A stretch of 48,006 nt of DNA from Nitrospirota bacterium (GTDB lineage Bacteria; Nitrospirota; Thermodesulfovibrionia; Thermodesulfovibrionales; Dissulfurispiraceae), in NCBI GenBank assembly GCA_015233365.1, contig JADFXU010000017.1, positions 1-48,006 on the forward strand. The letters are read 5' to 3'. Positions 26,580 through 38,485 of this stretch are shown one piece after another. Position 1 is the first letter of the stretch. The number at the start of each line of letters is the position of its first letter. The translations under genes were made by a program, and so were the position numbers. The notes beneath the pieces are model-generated. The model had not been told where the DNA came from. It did not search any database and saw only the letters and a program-made list of their open reading frames with translations.

Positions 26580-27059
26580 ATGAAGGTGGCGATAGGGGCA
26601 GACCACGGAGGATTTCTTTACAAGAACATGATAGCAGCCGTACTGACCGGAAAAGGACACGAGGTGCTGGATCTCGGGGCATATGGCCCTGAGCCATCAG
26701 ATTATCCGGATTATGCGAAGGCAGTTGCGGCAGCGATTTTGGAGGGCAAGGCGGAGAGAGGCATTCTCCTTTGCGGAAGCGGTGTCGGCATCTGCGTTGC
26801 CGCAAATAAATTTCCGGGGATAAGGGCCTGTTTATGCCACGATTCCTATTCGGCCCACCAGGGAGTGGAGCACGATGATATGAATGTGCTTTGCCTGGGT
26901 GAGCGTGTGATCGGGCCTGAGCTGGCAAACGAATTGGCGCTGATATTTCTCGAAGCCCGGTTTTCAGGGGCCGAAAGGCATGTTCGAAGGCTCGAAAAAA
27001 TCAGGGAGATAGAGCAGGCAATCATACATGAGGGCAGGGGGTTCTGGCATGGCGTTTGA
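26580..27059 (+). CDS. rpiB: Ribose-5-phosphate isomerase B
   Basis: Interconverts ribose 5-phosphate and ribulose 5-phosphate. The 159-residue protein begins MKVAIGADHGG with the substrate-binding Asp8-His9, has the catalytic Cys65 in LLCGSGVG and His98 in GVEHDDMN, and shows the RpiB/LacAB fold without the RpiA signature. It ends overlapping the zwf start by 11 bases, which suggests translational coupling within the operon. Confidence 0.94.
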   Translation: MKVAIGADHGGFLYKNMIAAVLTGKGHEVLDLGAYGPEPSDYPDYAKAVAAAILEGKAERGILLCGSGVGICVAANKFPGIRACLCHDSYSAHQGVEHDDMNVLCLGERVIGPELANELALIFLEARFSGAERHVRRLEKIREIEQAIIHEGRGFWHGV

Positions 27060-28605
27060 AGTGGATAAGGATATCCTGTACAGCAAGTTCCTTCAGACCT
27101 GCGATATCGATGCGGCAGAATCCAGGATTGAACCTTTTACCATAGTTATTTTCGGAGGGACGGGCGATCTCAGCAGAAGGAAACTCCTGCCGTCAATTTT
27201 CAGTCTTTATTGCGATAGTGTGGTGCCGGACCAGCGATTCTCCGTGCTCGGCCTGGGCCGGCGTCCAATGAGCGATGACGAATACCGCGCCATGGTAAAG
27301 GACACTGCAAGAGAGTTCGATGAGAGGAGCTTCGATGATGAGAAATGGGGCCAGTTCGTTGGGCATCTGCATTATATTTCGGGTGGCTTTGAAGAAGACA
27401 GGGACTTTGAGAAGCTGAGCGGCAAGTTGGAGCTGATTACCATACCGGATGCCGAAGGGCGCAAGGAGGTTATATACTATATGGCCGTCCCTCCTCAGAT
27501 AGTCCCGGTAATCGTTCGGAAATTGAAGAAGAACAATCTTTGCCGGGGGAAATTCGCGAGCAGGATAATTGTTGAAAAACCGTTCGGGCATGACCGTCTG
27601 TCGGCGATCGAACTTAACAGGGTGCTGGCCGACGCCTTTGAAGAACACCAGATTTACCGGATTGACCATTACCTTGCAAAGGACCCTGTCCAGAATATAA
27701 TATTCCTGCGCTTTCTTAATGCTCTTTTCGAGGAGTTATGGAACCTGCACCACGTTGACAATGTGCAGATTACGGTTGCTGAAGATATCGGCATAGAACA
27801 TAGGGGCCGGTTTTATGAAGAGACTGGCGTAGTGAGAGACATAGTACAGAACCACATGCTGCAAATCCTTGGACTGATAGCATTGGAGCCGCCTGTCGGG
27901 TTCAATGCAGATTTCATCCGTGATGAGAAACTGAAAATACTCAGGTCCATCCATCTGATAGACGCGAAGTACGTGGACCATTATATGGTAAGGGGGCAGT
28001 ATGGCAAGGGGATAATTAAAGGCAAAGATGTGCCCGGCTACCGTGATGAAGATCAGGTTGCTCCTGATTCGACCACGCCGACCTTTTTTGCCGGAAAATT
28101 CCATATCGATAGTCTGCGATGGGCCGGCGTTCCCTTTTATGTCCGCACAGGTAAGCGCATGCGCAAAAGGATAACCGAGGTATGCATACAGCTCAAGAAT
28201 TTTCCGGTTAAGCTGTTCGGTCGGACCTGTGATGTTATGGAGCCGAATGTGCTTGTTCTCACTATTCAGCCGGATGAGAAAATTTCGCTCCGCTTCAGCG
28301 TCAAATACCCGTTTTCCGAGAACCAGATTTATCCGGTGGACATGGTTTTCAGCTATAACGAGACATTCAAGACCCGGATGCGTCCGGCTTATGAGCGCCT
28401 GCTTGTGGACATGCTGAAAAAGGATTTAACGCTTTTTGTCAGGCAGGACACTGTTGAAGAAATGTGGTCCATAGTCGACCCTATTATCAGCCGGTGGGAA
28501 GAAAATCCTCCTGCGGGATTCCCGAATTATGAAGCCGGCACGTGGGGGCCGGAGGAAGCGCACCAGTTGCTTGAACAGGACGGCCGCCACTGGATAAGTA
28601 GGTAA
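27049..28605 (+). CDS. zwf: Glucose-6-phosphate 1-dehydrogenase
   Basis: Catalyses the first, committed step of the oxidative pentose phosphate branch. The 518-residue protein has the nucleotide-binding motif FGGTGDLSRRKLLPS at 35-49, with the Arg residues that typically contact NADP phosphate, EKPFGHD at 176-182, and the active-site signature RIDHYLAKDPVQN at 204-216. The start is ATG 27049, preceded by AGGGGG; a longer frame from 27028 reads through the end of rpiB. It is followed eight bases later by pgl, which removes its product. Confidence 0.95.
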   Translation: MAFEVDKDILYSKFLQTCDIDAAESRIEPFTIVIFGGTGDLSRRKLLPSIFSLYCDSVVPDQRFSVLGLGRRPMSDDEYRAMVKDTAREFDERSFDDEKWGQFVGHLHYISGGFEEDRDFEKLSGKLELITIPDAEGRKEVIYYMAVPPQIVPVIVRKLKKNNLCRGKFASRIIVEKPFGHDRLSAIELNRVLADAFEEHQIYRIDHYLAKDPVQNIIFLRFLNALFEELWNLHHVDNVQITVAEDIGIEHRGRFYEETGVVRDIVQNHMLQILGLIALEPPVGFNADFIRDEKLKILRSIHLIDAKYVDHYMVRGQYGKGIIKGKDVPGYRDEDQVAPDSTTPTFFAGKFHIDSLRWAGVPFYVRTGKRMRKRITEVCIQLKNFPVKLFGRTCDVMEPNVLVLTIQPDEKISLRFSVKYPFSENQIYPVDMVFSYNETFKTRMRPAYERLLVDMLKKDLTLFVRQDTVEEMWSIVDPIISRWEENPPAGFPNYEAGTWGPEEAHQLLEQDGRHWISR

Positions 28606-28613
28606 GGTGGGTA

Positions 28614-29366
28614 ATGGATAATTCCAGGCGGGTTTTGGTTTTTCCGACGGTTGATGAGATGGCTGATTTCATGGTGAACCAATGGATCGAACTCTCGTGG
28701 TGCGCGATCCAGAAAAAGGGTCATTTTGCCGCCGCACTATCGGGAGGAGAGACGCCGGTGCCCTTTTACCGCAAACTTGTTGAGGAGGGACCGAAGTTGC
28801 CCTGGAACAGGACACATCTGTTTCTCGCTGATGAGCGTTTTGTTCCCATTGACGACCCCGACAGCAATTACCATTTGCTGCATGAGACACTCTTAAAGAA
28901 TATTCCGCTGCCTGAAGGGAATTTCCATGCAGTTGTCACCGATAGCCCGGACCCCCTGTCATCAGCGGGAAGGTATGAGGAGGAAATAAGACGGTTTTTC
29001 ATGCCGGGTCCCGAAGGCATTCCCGAATTCGACCTTATTATGCTGGGTATGGGTGCGGACGGGCATACGGCATCGCTCTTCCCGGGGAAGCGGGGATGCC
29101 TGAAAACGGTCCATCTTGCCTGTGCAGTTGACCTTGATAACGACAGGCATGACCGGATTACGCTGACACTCCCCGTCATTAATAATGCGCGTATGGTGGT
29201 ATTTCTTGTGAGCGGTAAGGCCAAGGCATCGGCGCTCCGTGATGTTGCGGAGGGCAGAGACCGCCATCTGCCCGCATCACGGGTGAAGCCGGGGGAGGGG
29301 CGTTTACTGTTCCTCGCCGATGCGGAGGCCGCGCAATACCTGGCTGCAAACCACATCCGGCGATAA
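28614..29366 (+). CDS. pgl: 6-phosphogluconolactonase
   Basis: A 250-residue NagB/RpiA-fold enzyme (DevB type) that hydrolyses 6-phosphogluconolactone made by Zwf. Signatures include ALSGGETPVPFYRKL, HLFLADERFVP and LGMGADGHTASLFPG, which carries the catalytic His. It closes the pentose phosphate operon; the next step, gnd, is about 24 kb upstream in the respiratory block. GGTGGG lies just before the ATG. No clear terminator follows. Confidence 0.94.
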   Translation: MDNSRRVLVFPTVDEMADFMVNQWIELSWCAIQKKGHFAAALSGGETPVPFYRKLVEEGPKLPWNRTHLFLADERFVPIDDPDSNYHLLHETLLKNIPLPEGNFHAVVTDSPDPLSSAGRYEEEIRRFFMPGPEGIPEFDLIMLGMGADGHTASLFPGKRGCLKTVHLACAVDLDNDRHDRITLTLPVINNARMVVFLVSGKAKASALRDVAEGRDRHLPASRVKPGEGRLLFLADAEAAQYLAANHIRR

Positions 29367-29846
29367 GGAGTTGTCTGGTCTCGCAACAACGCATTGCACC
29401 TGAGACTTCGTAGTTTCACAATTCTTCAACTGACGAGGACTTTGTCCCGAAAAGATGCGGCCCGTGAGAGGAGAGAACAAAGCGTGCCATTAGCCGGCCC
29501 CGTGGCTCCGGGGATCATCGGCGGTGTCCGTTTCTTCCAGCTATACGCAGACACACAAAACGCCGTAATTTAAAGGGACTGCCCCGCGCTATCCGGGATC
29601 CAACTCTCCCGGAAAAAGCATGGTATTCCCAAAGTCATTACGCCAATTCATTGCAAGCTTATACGTCAGGAAAAATCCTAAGTTATTGTTTATAATAGAG
29701 GAGAAATAGCAGATTATGCGCAAACTTGCAATGCTGCTCTTGGTTATTGAGAATTCTTGACCAATATCTAGAAATGATAGAAGTCTTAAAAGGAGAATTG
29801 CCCTTTCCTTAATTTCAAATAAAGGGAAGAAGGAAGATAAGCAGTG
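29367..29846. other. Gene-poor gap between pgl and the Sel1-repeat gene
   Basis: I see no convincing gene here. A minus-strand frame (29589-30011) is mostly antisense to the Sel1 gene. Small hairpins are present: CCCCG-TGGCTC-CGGGG near 29500, and TCCGGGA/TCCCGGA at 29595-29616. A TATAAT box near 29690 and TTGACC near 29757 are possible promoter parts for the Sel1 gene but are poorly spaced. The stretch looks like decayed DNA. Confidence 0.4.
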
Positions 29847-30698
29847 ATGCAAAAAATATTCATAACAATTATATGTCTGATTGGATTGTCTGTTTCTTTT
29901 TCGTATGCAGAAAGTGTGGCGGCAGCCCGATCGGCTTATGATAAAAAAGATTATAAGGCTGCCTACGATTTGTTTCTTATAGAGGCAAAGAAAGGGAATG
30001 CCGAGGCCCAATTCTATTTAGGCGTTATGTATTCCAACGGTCGAGGAGTATTGCAGGATTACATTGAAGCAGTTAAATGGTATAAACTTGCAGCGGAGAA
30101 GGGAAATGAGGCAGCTCAATTTAATTTGGGCGTTATATATCAGGAAGGTCATGGAGTATTGCCGGATTACAAAGAGGCGGTTAAATGGTATAGGCTGGCG
30201 GCGGAACATGGAAATGTCAAGGCTCAATGCAATTTAGGTCTTATATATTACAACGGGCAAGGAGTATTTCCGGATTACAAAGAGGCAGTTAAATGGTATA
30301 AGCTGGCGGCGGAACAGGGAAATTCCATGGCCAAAAACGATTTGGGTCTTATCTATGCTAAAGGTGGTTTTGGAGTATTGCAGGATCATAATGAGGCAAT
30401 AGAATGGTGGAGGCTTGCATCTGAACAGGGTAATACCATGGCCCAATATAATTTAGGTCTTATGTATGACCGTGGTCAGGGGGTATCGCAGGATTGCAAA
30501 GAGGCGGTTAAATGGTGGGGGCTTGCAGCGGAAGGGGGTCATGCTCCAGCCAAGTGTCGTCTAGCGGAAATGTATGCCACAGGATCGGGAATAGAAAAAG
30601 ATTTAACAAAGGCCAAAAGGCTTGCAAAAGAGGGCTTTGATGCAGGAGCATGGGAATGCCAATTGGTATGGAAGGAATATGATTTAGCGAACTACTAA
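29847..30698 (+). CDS. Exported Sel1-like repeat protein
   Basis: A 283-residue protein with an N-terminal signal peptide (cleavage likely after SYA at about 21) followed by about seven Sel1-like (TPR-type) repeats. Each repeat is ~36 residues and reads roughly AQxNLGxxYxxGxGVxxDYKEAVKWYxLAAExGN; one unit (FGV within AKGGFGVLQD) has a one-residue insertion. The nearly identical repeats imply recent duplication. Such proteins act as binding scaffolds in the envelope or in secretion and regulatory complexes; no partner is nearby. The codons are more AT-rich than those of the adjacent metabolic genes. The ATG at 29847 is preceded by GAAGGAAG; GTG at 29844 is also possible. Confidence 0.88.
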   Translation: MQKIFITIICLIGLSVSFSYAESVAAARSAYDKKDYKAAYDLFLIEAKKGNAEAQFYLGVMYSNGRGVLQDYIEAVKWYKLAAEKGNEAAQFNLGVIYQEGHGVLPDYKEAVKWYRLAAEHGNVKAQCNLGLIYYNGQGVFPDYKEAVKWYKLAAEQGNSMAKNDLGLIYAKGGFGVLQDHNEAIEWWRLASEQGNTMAQYNLGLMYDRGQGVSQDCKEAVKWWGLAAEGGHAPAKCRLAEMYATGSGIEKDLTKAKRLAKEGFDAGAWECQLVWKEYDLANY

Positions 30699-33745
<3,047 letters not shown>

Positions 33746-33757
33746 CCCTTGGCCTTT

Positions 33758-33788
33758 GGCGGAAGGGCAAACCAAAAGCCCTTCCGCC
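33758..33788 (+). terminator. Hairpin after katG
   Basis: An 11-bp stem, GGCGGAAGGGC with GCCCTTCCGCC, encloses a 9-nt loop 12 bases after the katG stop. It is probably the katG terminator, but the T-run is missing. It also lies 24 bases after the end of the convergent Ser-rich gene. Confidence 0.6.
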
Positions 33789-33811
33789 TCGTGCTGTTAA
33801 GATTTGCTATC

Positions 33812-34558
33812 TTAGACTAAAGTGTTGAGATTATCACCGTTGGCGGTCAGTGTCTGTTCCTGCACAAACAGGGAAATAATCTGGCTCAACTCAGGGGCCA
33901 AGTTTGAGTTTGAGGAAGAAACACCCTGGCTATCACTCGAACTTGATGTATTCCGACCCTGGCTGTTCATTGCCGAGAGGTCATTAACAACATTGTTCAA
34001 TGCTGTAAACAGGGTTGAGTCTGAGGATGAAGTGTCCAGTGTTGAAGTTAGTTCACTCTGAAGTGTCAGTAGATCACTTTGAAATGTCTGCATCGGGTTC
34101 CGGGTCTGACTGCTGTCGCCTGTAATACTGTTGTTAGAGCTATCTCCATCTCCGCTCGCATGGTGGTGATGATGACGGCTTTTCATTGCCGAAAGGTCAT
34201 TCATGACATTGTTCACCGCTGTAGACAGGGTTGAGTTTGAAGAAGAACTATCCTCACTGTTACTCGATGCACTTAATGCACTCTGAAGTGTCTTCAGATC
34301 ATTCTGAAATGTCTGGAGCGGGTTCTGGGTCTGACCGCTGTCGCCTGAAGACGACTGTTCCTGCGTACTATTGGAAAAGTCGCTCTCCAACCGGGTCAAT
34401 GCCGTGGACAAGGCGCTTTCTGATAGCGTAACCTGGTCCTCATTCCCTGAACTCATAGCACTCTGAAGAGATTGTAAGTCTGTAGTGAAAGTCTTAAAAT
34501 CTGACTTCACGGAGTTCTGAGGCTGAGGATAACTGTTGCTGATTGGGTCTATGGCCAT
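33812..34558 (-). CDS. Ser-rich three-repeat protein with a His run, unknown function
   Basis: A 248-residue, low-complexity protein without a signal peptide. Three repeats of about 60-70 residues can be aligned, each opening with a [N]-x-[M/L]QTFQxDLxxLQSAL-type helix, followed by a Ser/Asn/Asp-rich linker and a second helix ending NDLSAM. The middle linker holds five consecutive His (SRHHHHHAS), which could bind metal. Short proteins with the FxxDLxxLxSAL pattern occur widely as unannotated genes in environmental bacteria; no function is known to me. A GGAGG box sits ten bases before the ATG. Composition is strongly biased to Ser, Asn, Leu and Thr. Confidence 0.7.
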   Translation of the reverse strand: MAIDPISNSYPQPQNSVKSDFKTFTTDLQSLQSAMSSGNEDQVTLSESALSTALTRLESDFSNSTQEQSSSGDSGQTQNPLQTFQNDLKTLQSALSASSNSEDSSSSNSTLSTAVNNVMNDLSAMKSRHHHHHASGDGDSSNNSITGDSSQTRNPMQTFQSDLLTLQSELTSTLDTSSSDSTLFTALNNVVNDLSAMNSQGRNTSSSSDSQGVSSSNSNLAPELSQIISLFVQEQTLTANGDNLNTLV

Positions 34559-34965
34559 ATTGTTTGCCTCCTTTGTTTAAAAATACTCCAAACGAGTTTG
34601 AAAATGCAGGATTTCAAACAATTCCTTCTTCATAGTTATATCATATCACCATTTCTGATAATATTGTCATTATCGCAGGTGTCCAGAATAATTGGACAAT
34701 ATGATAAGCTTCGCCCTGAACTATGCTTTAAAAGAGACATTTTTAAAAGCCGGACAAATATGTCTATATCTTCCTGCAATCAACGCGAGTTTCAATCTTT
34801 TGAATATGTTTATTGCGGGAAAAACCTATCAAAATCGGTATTCTCCGCTTCTACTTATAACAGATAGTTTAGACTTGACGCAACTGAATAAAAGCTGCTA
34901 CCTGAATAATCCTGTATACTTTAAGTAAAAGCAGTGCCTGATTGCAGAAGGAGGGTGCTACTGAT
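34559..34965. other. Divergent gap with nested inverted repeats
   Basis: This AT-rich gap separates the Ser-rich gene (minus) from the GGDEF gene (plus). ATATTGTC (34661-34668) can pair with GACAATAT (34695-34702), and TGTCCA (34680-34685) with TGGACA (34693-34698); the two pairings share bases and exclude each other. Two short plus-strand frames (34598-34867 and 34692-34928) have no ribosome-binding site or recognisable content and I do not call them. Confidence 0.4.
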
Positions 34966-35817
34966 ATGCACATCCTTATAGTGATTATAATTGCCGTCAG
35001 CATTTTCAGTCTATCGGTTTTTACACCTTTGGAATATGACGAATGGATTCTTTACGTGTTCCCCCAGCTTTACGCATTTGCGCACCTAAAGCGGCAACAT
35101 TTTATCATTCTTGCGGCAGTGTGTTTAATGCTCATTATTCTGGACTTCTTCATTTCTCCGCAGAGAGCAATTACCCCGGCAATTCTTGTGAACCGCTTAA
35201 TTGGGCTAGTTACGATCATGGGGACATCATTCCTTTTTATACAATTGAAGCTATCTCTCGAAAAAACGAAAGAAATGGAACAGGAGATGAGGCACCAGGC
35301 CCACCACGATGCTCTTACCGGCCTGCCCAACCGGCGCCTCTTTGCCGATTTGATTAGGATTAAATGCGCTGAAGCGCTACGGCACCGGACAAAAATAGCA
35401 CTTCTTTTTATGGACCTCGATCGGTTCAAAGACGTGAACGATACGCTTGGACATGAGGTGGGGGACTTGCTCCTGAAAGAAGTCGCCGCCCGACTCAAGG
35501 CCAATCTCAGGAAGTCTGATATTATATTCCGTACTGGAGGTGATGAGTTCAATATTATTATTTCTGATATTTCGAAGGTCGAGAATATAAGCGATGTTGC
35601 CCAAAATATCGTCGGAATCTTCCAGAGACCTTTTAGCATTGCCGGGCATGAGCTGCATATAACAACCAGTATTGGTATCAGTATTTATCCTGATGACAGC
35701 GATGATATTGAAATGCTTCTCAGATATGCCGATATTGCCATGTATTATGCAAAAGAATGTGCAACAAATATGTTTCAATTTTATGACCATCAGATCAACA
35801 GAAAAAATGCGACTTGA
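34966..35817 (+). CDS. Membrane-bound diguanylate cyclase (GGDEF)
   Basis: A 283-residue inner-membrane protein predicted to make cyclic di-GMP. Four hydrophobic segments (about 3-20, 27-42, 44-63 and 72-93) form an unrecognised sensor part, followed by a short coiled coil (about 95-112) and a GGDEF domain. The active site GGDEF is intact at 191-195, and the inhibitory site RKSD at 182-185 lies exactly five residues before it, so product inhibition is expected. The C-terminus has IGISIYPDDSDDIEMLLRYADIAMYYAKE, the usual end of the fold. The start is ATG 34966 with GAAGGAGGG ten bases upstream. The P-type ATPase gene follows after 73 bases. Confidence 0.9.
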   Translation: MHILIVIIIAVSIFSLSVFTPLEYDEWILYVFPQLYAFAHLKRQHFIILAAVCLMLIILDFFISPQRAITPAILVNRLIGLVTIMGTSFLFIQLKLSLEKTKEMEQEMRHQAHHDALTGLPNRRLFADLIRIKCAEALRHRTKIALLFMDLDRFKDVNDTLGHEVGDLLLKEVAARLKANLRKSDIIFRTGGDEFNIIISDISKVENISDVAQNIVGIFQRPFSIAGHELHITTSIGISIYPDDSDDIEMLLRYADIAMYYAKECATNMFQFYDHQINRKNAT

Positions 35818-35890
35818 CCTCGGATATCAATAGTGGTCACAATTCGGGAAAGGAGAAACGTTCGTCATAAAAAGATGACCAAATAGTGCT

Positions 35891-38452
35891 TTGACCAACT
35901 TTTTAGATATAAATGGCATCTCCGGTCTTTCTAAGGCCGAGGCGGTTCAAAGACTGAAAGAAGAAGGATATAATGAGCTGCCTTCAACCAAACGGCGCAG
36001 TATTTTTGCCATCGCATTCGAAGTAGTACGTGAACCGATGTTTCTTCTTTTAATCGCCGGTGCCGGAATTTATCTGATGCTTGGTGACATCCAGGAAGCG
36101 GTAATGCTGTTTGGATTTGTTTTTGTTGTTATGGGTATAACTTTTTATCAGGAACGTAAAACGGAACGCGCCCTGGAGGCCCTGAGAGACCTGTCAAGTC
36201 CCCGGGCTCTGGTCATAAGAGATAGTGAGCAAATCAGAATCGCAGGCCGGTACGTTGTGAGGGGCGACACGATAGTTTTATCAGAAGGCGACCGGGTACC
36301 TGCTGACTCAATGTTGATTGCTTGCATAAATTTAGCAATAGATGAATCCTTGCTTACCGGAGAATCAATCTCTGTCTGTAAAACCCCCTGCAAAGAAATT
36401 ATGGCAATGGGGCCCCCTGGAGGTGATGATCTGCCTTTTGTTTATTCCGGCACCATGGTAGTTCAGGGTTTTGGCATTGCTCAGGTACAGGCAACTGGTG
36501 CTGATACAGAAATCGGCAAAATAGGTAAAGCATTACAGGTCATTGATCCGGCGGAAACCATCCTGCAAAAAGAAACCGGACAACTTGTACGCAAACTTGC
36601 ATTCATCGGATTATCGCTCTGTGTGGTTGTCGTAGTTGTGTATGGCCTTACAAAAAATAATTGGTTGAATGGTTTTTTGGCAGGTATCACGCTTGCTATG
36701 GCTATGTTGCCGGAAGAGTTCCCTGTTGTGCTTACTATTTTCCTGGCCCTCGGAGCATGGCGAATTTCCCGGAAGCGTGTCCTGACCCGTCGTGTGCCCG
36801 CAGTGGAAACTCTTGGTTCTGCGTCTGTTTTATGCGTAGACAAAACCGGGACGCTTACTCTAAACCAGATGTCGGTGCGCAAGCTTTTTGTTCATGATGA
36901 ATTTTACAATACAAGCGATTACAGCGCACGTCTTCCGGAAAACCTTCATGAGATTATAGAATTCAGTGTTCTTGCGAGCCAAATAGATCCTTTTGATCCA
37001 ATGGAAAAGGCTTTGAGGGAACTGTGCAAGAATACTCTGTCCGATACTGAACACGTGCATGATGACTGGATTTTATTGCAGGAATATCCTTTGTCTCAAA
37101 ACCTGCTTGTCATGTCACGAGTTTGGAAATCGCCTGATAGTAAAGAGTATGTAATTGCTGCCAAGGGGGCTCCTGAAGCCATTGCTGACATATGTCATTT
37201 TGATGAGTATCAGCTTAAGTACTTATCGGAAAACATCGCTTTCATGGCCAAAGAAGGGCTCAGAGTTATTGGGGTGGCAAAGGCTGCTTTCAAACAGGCT
37301 GATCTTCCTGGCCGACAGCATGACTTTACATTTGAGTATCTTGGACTTATTGGATTCGCTGACCCTGTGCGTCCAAGTGTGTCTGCGGCAATAAAAGAAT
37401 GCTATAACGCCGGAATAAGAGTAGTAATGATAACCGGAGATTATCCGGTCACCGCTCAAAATATAGCAACACAAATAGGTCTGAAACAGACAAATGGGAT
37501 CATAACCAGGCTTGAACTGGATAAGATGACTGATACAGAACTACAGCAGAGGATCAAAACGGTTAATATTTTTGCTCGGGTTATTCCCGAACAAAAGCTG
37601 CGAATAGTAAATGCACTAAAAGCGAACGGCGAAGTTGTGGCTATGACAGGAGATGGTGTTAATGATGCGCCGGCTTTGAAATCGGCACATATTGGCATTG
37701 CCATGGGGGGCCGTGGTACTGACGTTGCCCGCGAGTCTTCTGCTATTGTTTTGCTTGATGACGATTTTTCTTCAATAATACAGGCTGTCCGAATGGGACG
37801 GAGGATATTTGATAACCTGAAAAAAGCCATGGCATATATTTTTGCTATTCATGTTCCGATTGCAGGCATGACTCTAATTCCCGTGATTTTTAATTGGCCG
37901 CTGGTGCTTTTGCCCGTTCATATAGTTTTTTTGGAATTAATTATCGACCCCGCATGTTCAATAGTTTTTGAAGCCGAGGCGGAAGAAAGCAATATAATGA
38001 ACAGACCACCAAGGAATCTGCAAGTGCCGTTATTTAATAAGCGGACTATTACGTTAAGTCTGTTGCAGGGTGCGAGCGTATTAATGACTGTTTTTGCTGT
38101 TTTTATGATAGCAATGCGTATGGGAAAGGGAGAACAGGAGGTAAGGGCGCTCAGTTTTACTACTCTAATTATCGCAAATCTTGGCCTGATACTGACAAAC
38201 CGTTCATGGTCACGCACGATTTTACAGACTTTGAGTTCACCCAACAAGGCTCTTTGGTGGGTTCTGGGAGGAGCGGTATCCTTTTTGGGTGTAGTCCTTT
38301 TTATTCCTTTTTTACGAGGGCTCTTTCTTTTCGACACACTTCATTTTGACGATTTGATTATCTGTCTTGCGGGTGGAGTTATAAGCATTCTCTGGTTTGA
38401 AGGTTTTAAGGCAATAAACGGAACGGCTGATAAAAATCCATTGTTATTGTAG
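35891..38452 (+). CDS. P-type cation-transporting ATPase (P2-like)
   Basis: An 853-residue ATP-driven cation pump. An N-terminal cation-ATPase domain (LSKAEAVQRLKEEGYNELP), actuator motif TGES at 156-159, and phosphorylated Asp317 in DKTGTLT are present. The TM4 motif is PEEFP (274-278), where Ca2+ pumps have PEGLP, and TGDGVNDAPALK closes the P domain. The TM5-6 stretch reads ELIIDPACSIVFE rather than the NLVTDG of SERCA-like pumps, so the ion is uncertain. The start is odd: the only plausible start is TTG 35891, with no close ribosome-binding site, and the upstream ATG at 35875 is out of frame and stops at once. Directly upstream of a two-component system. Confidence 0.88.
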   Translation: MTNFLDINGISGLSKAEAVQRLKEEGYNELPSTKRRSIFAIAFEVVREPMFLLLIAGAGIYLMLGDIQEAVMLFGFVFVVMGITFYQERKTERALEALRDLSSPRALVIRDSEQIRIAGRYVVRGDTIVLSEGDRVPADSMLIACINLAIDESLLTGESISVCKTPCKEIMAMGPPGGDDLPFVYSGTMVVQGFGIAQVQATGADTEIGKIGKALQVIDPAETILQKETGQLVRKLAFIGLSLCVVVVVVYGLTKNNWLNGFLAGITLAMAMLPEEFPVVLTIFLALGAWRISRKRVLTRRVPAVETLGSASVLCVDKTGTLTLNQMSVRKLFVHDEFYNTSDYSARLPENLHEIIEFSVLASQIDPFDPMEKALRELCKNTLSDTEHVHDDWILLQEYPLSQNLLVMSRVWKSPDSKEYVIAAKGAPEAIADICHFDEYQLKYLSENIAFMAKEGLRVIGVAKAAFKQADLPGRQHDFTFEYLGLIGFADPVRPSVSAAIKECYNAGIRVVMITGDYPVTAQNIATQIGLKQTNGIITRLELDKMTDTELQQRIKTVNIFARVIPEQKLRIVNALKANGEVVAMTGDGVNDAPALKSAHIGIAMGGRGTDVARESSAIVLLDDDFSSIIQAVRMGRRIFDNLKKAMAYIFAIHVPIAGMTLIPVIFNWPLVLLPVHIVFLELIIDPACSIVFEAEAEESNIMNRPPRNLQVPLFNKRTITLSLLQGASVLMTVFAVFMIAMRMGKGEQEVRALSFTTLIIANLGLILTNRSWSRTILQTLSSPNKALWWVLGGAVSFLGVVLFIPFLRGLFLFDTLHFDDLIICLAGGVISILWFEGFKAINGTADKNPLLL

Positions 38453-38485
38453 GTTATAATCAGTACGTGAGGGAAGAAGATTTAA

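Noticed and set aside
29589-30011. 140-codon minus-strand frame before the Sel1 gene
   Set aside because: More than a third is antisense to the Sel1 gene, and no ribosome-binding site or family feature is visible.
30000-30540. Repeat array in the Sel1 gene considered as a CRISPR or tandem DNA repeat
   Set aside because: The ~108-bp period matches 36-codon protein repeats in an intact frame, without spacers.
34150-34180. Run of five His as a cloning tag artefact
   Set aside because: It lies inside a repeat protein with varied flanking codons and no vector sequence around it.
34598-34928. Two short plus-strand frames upstream of the GGDEF gene
   Set aside because: No ribosome-binding sites, overlapping frames and AT-rich random composition.
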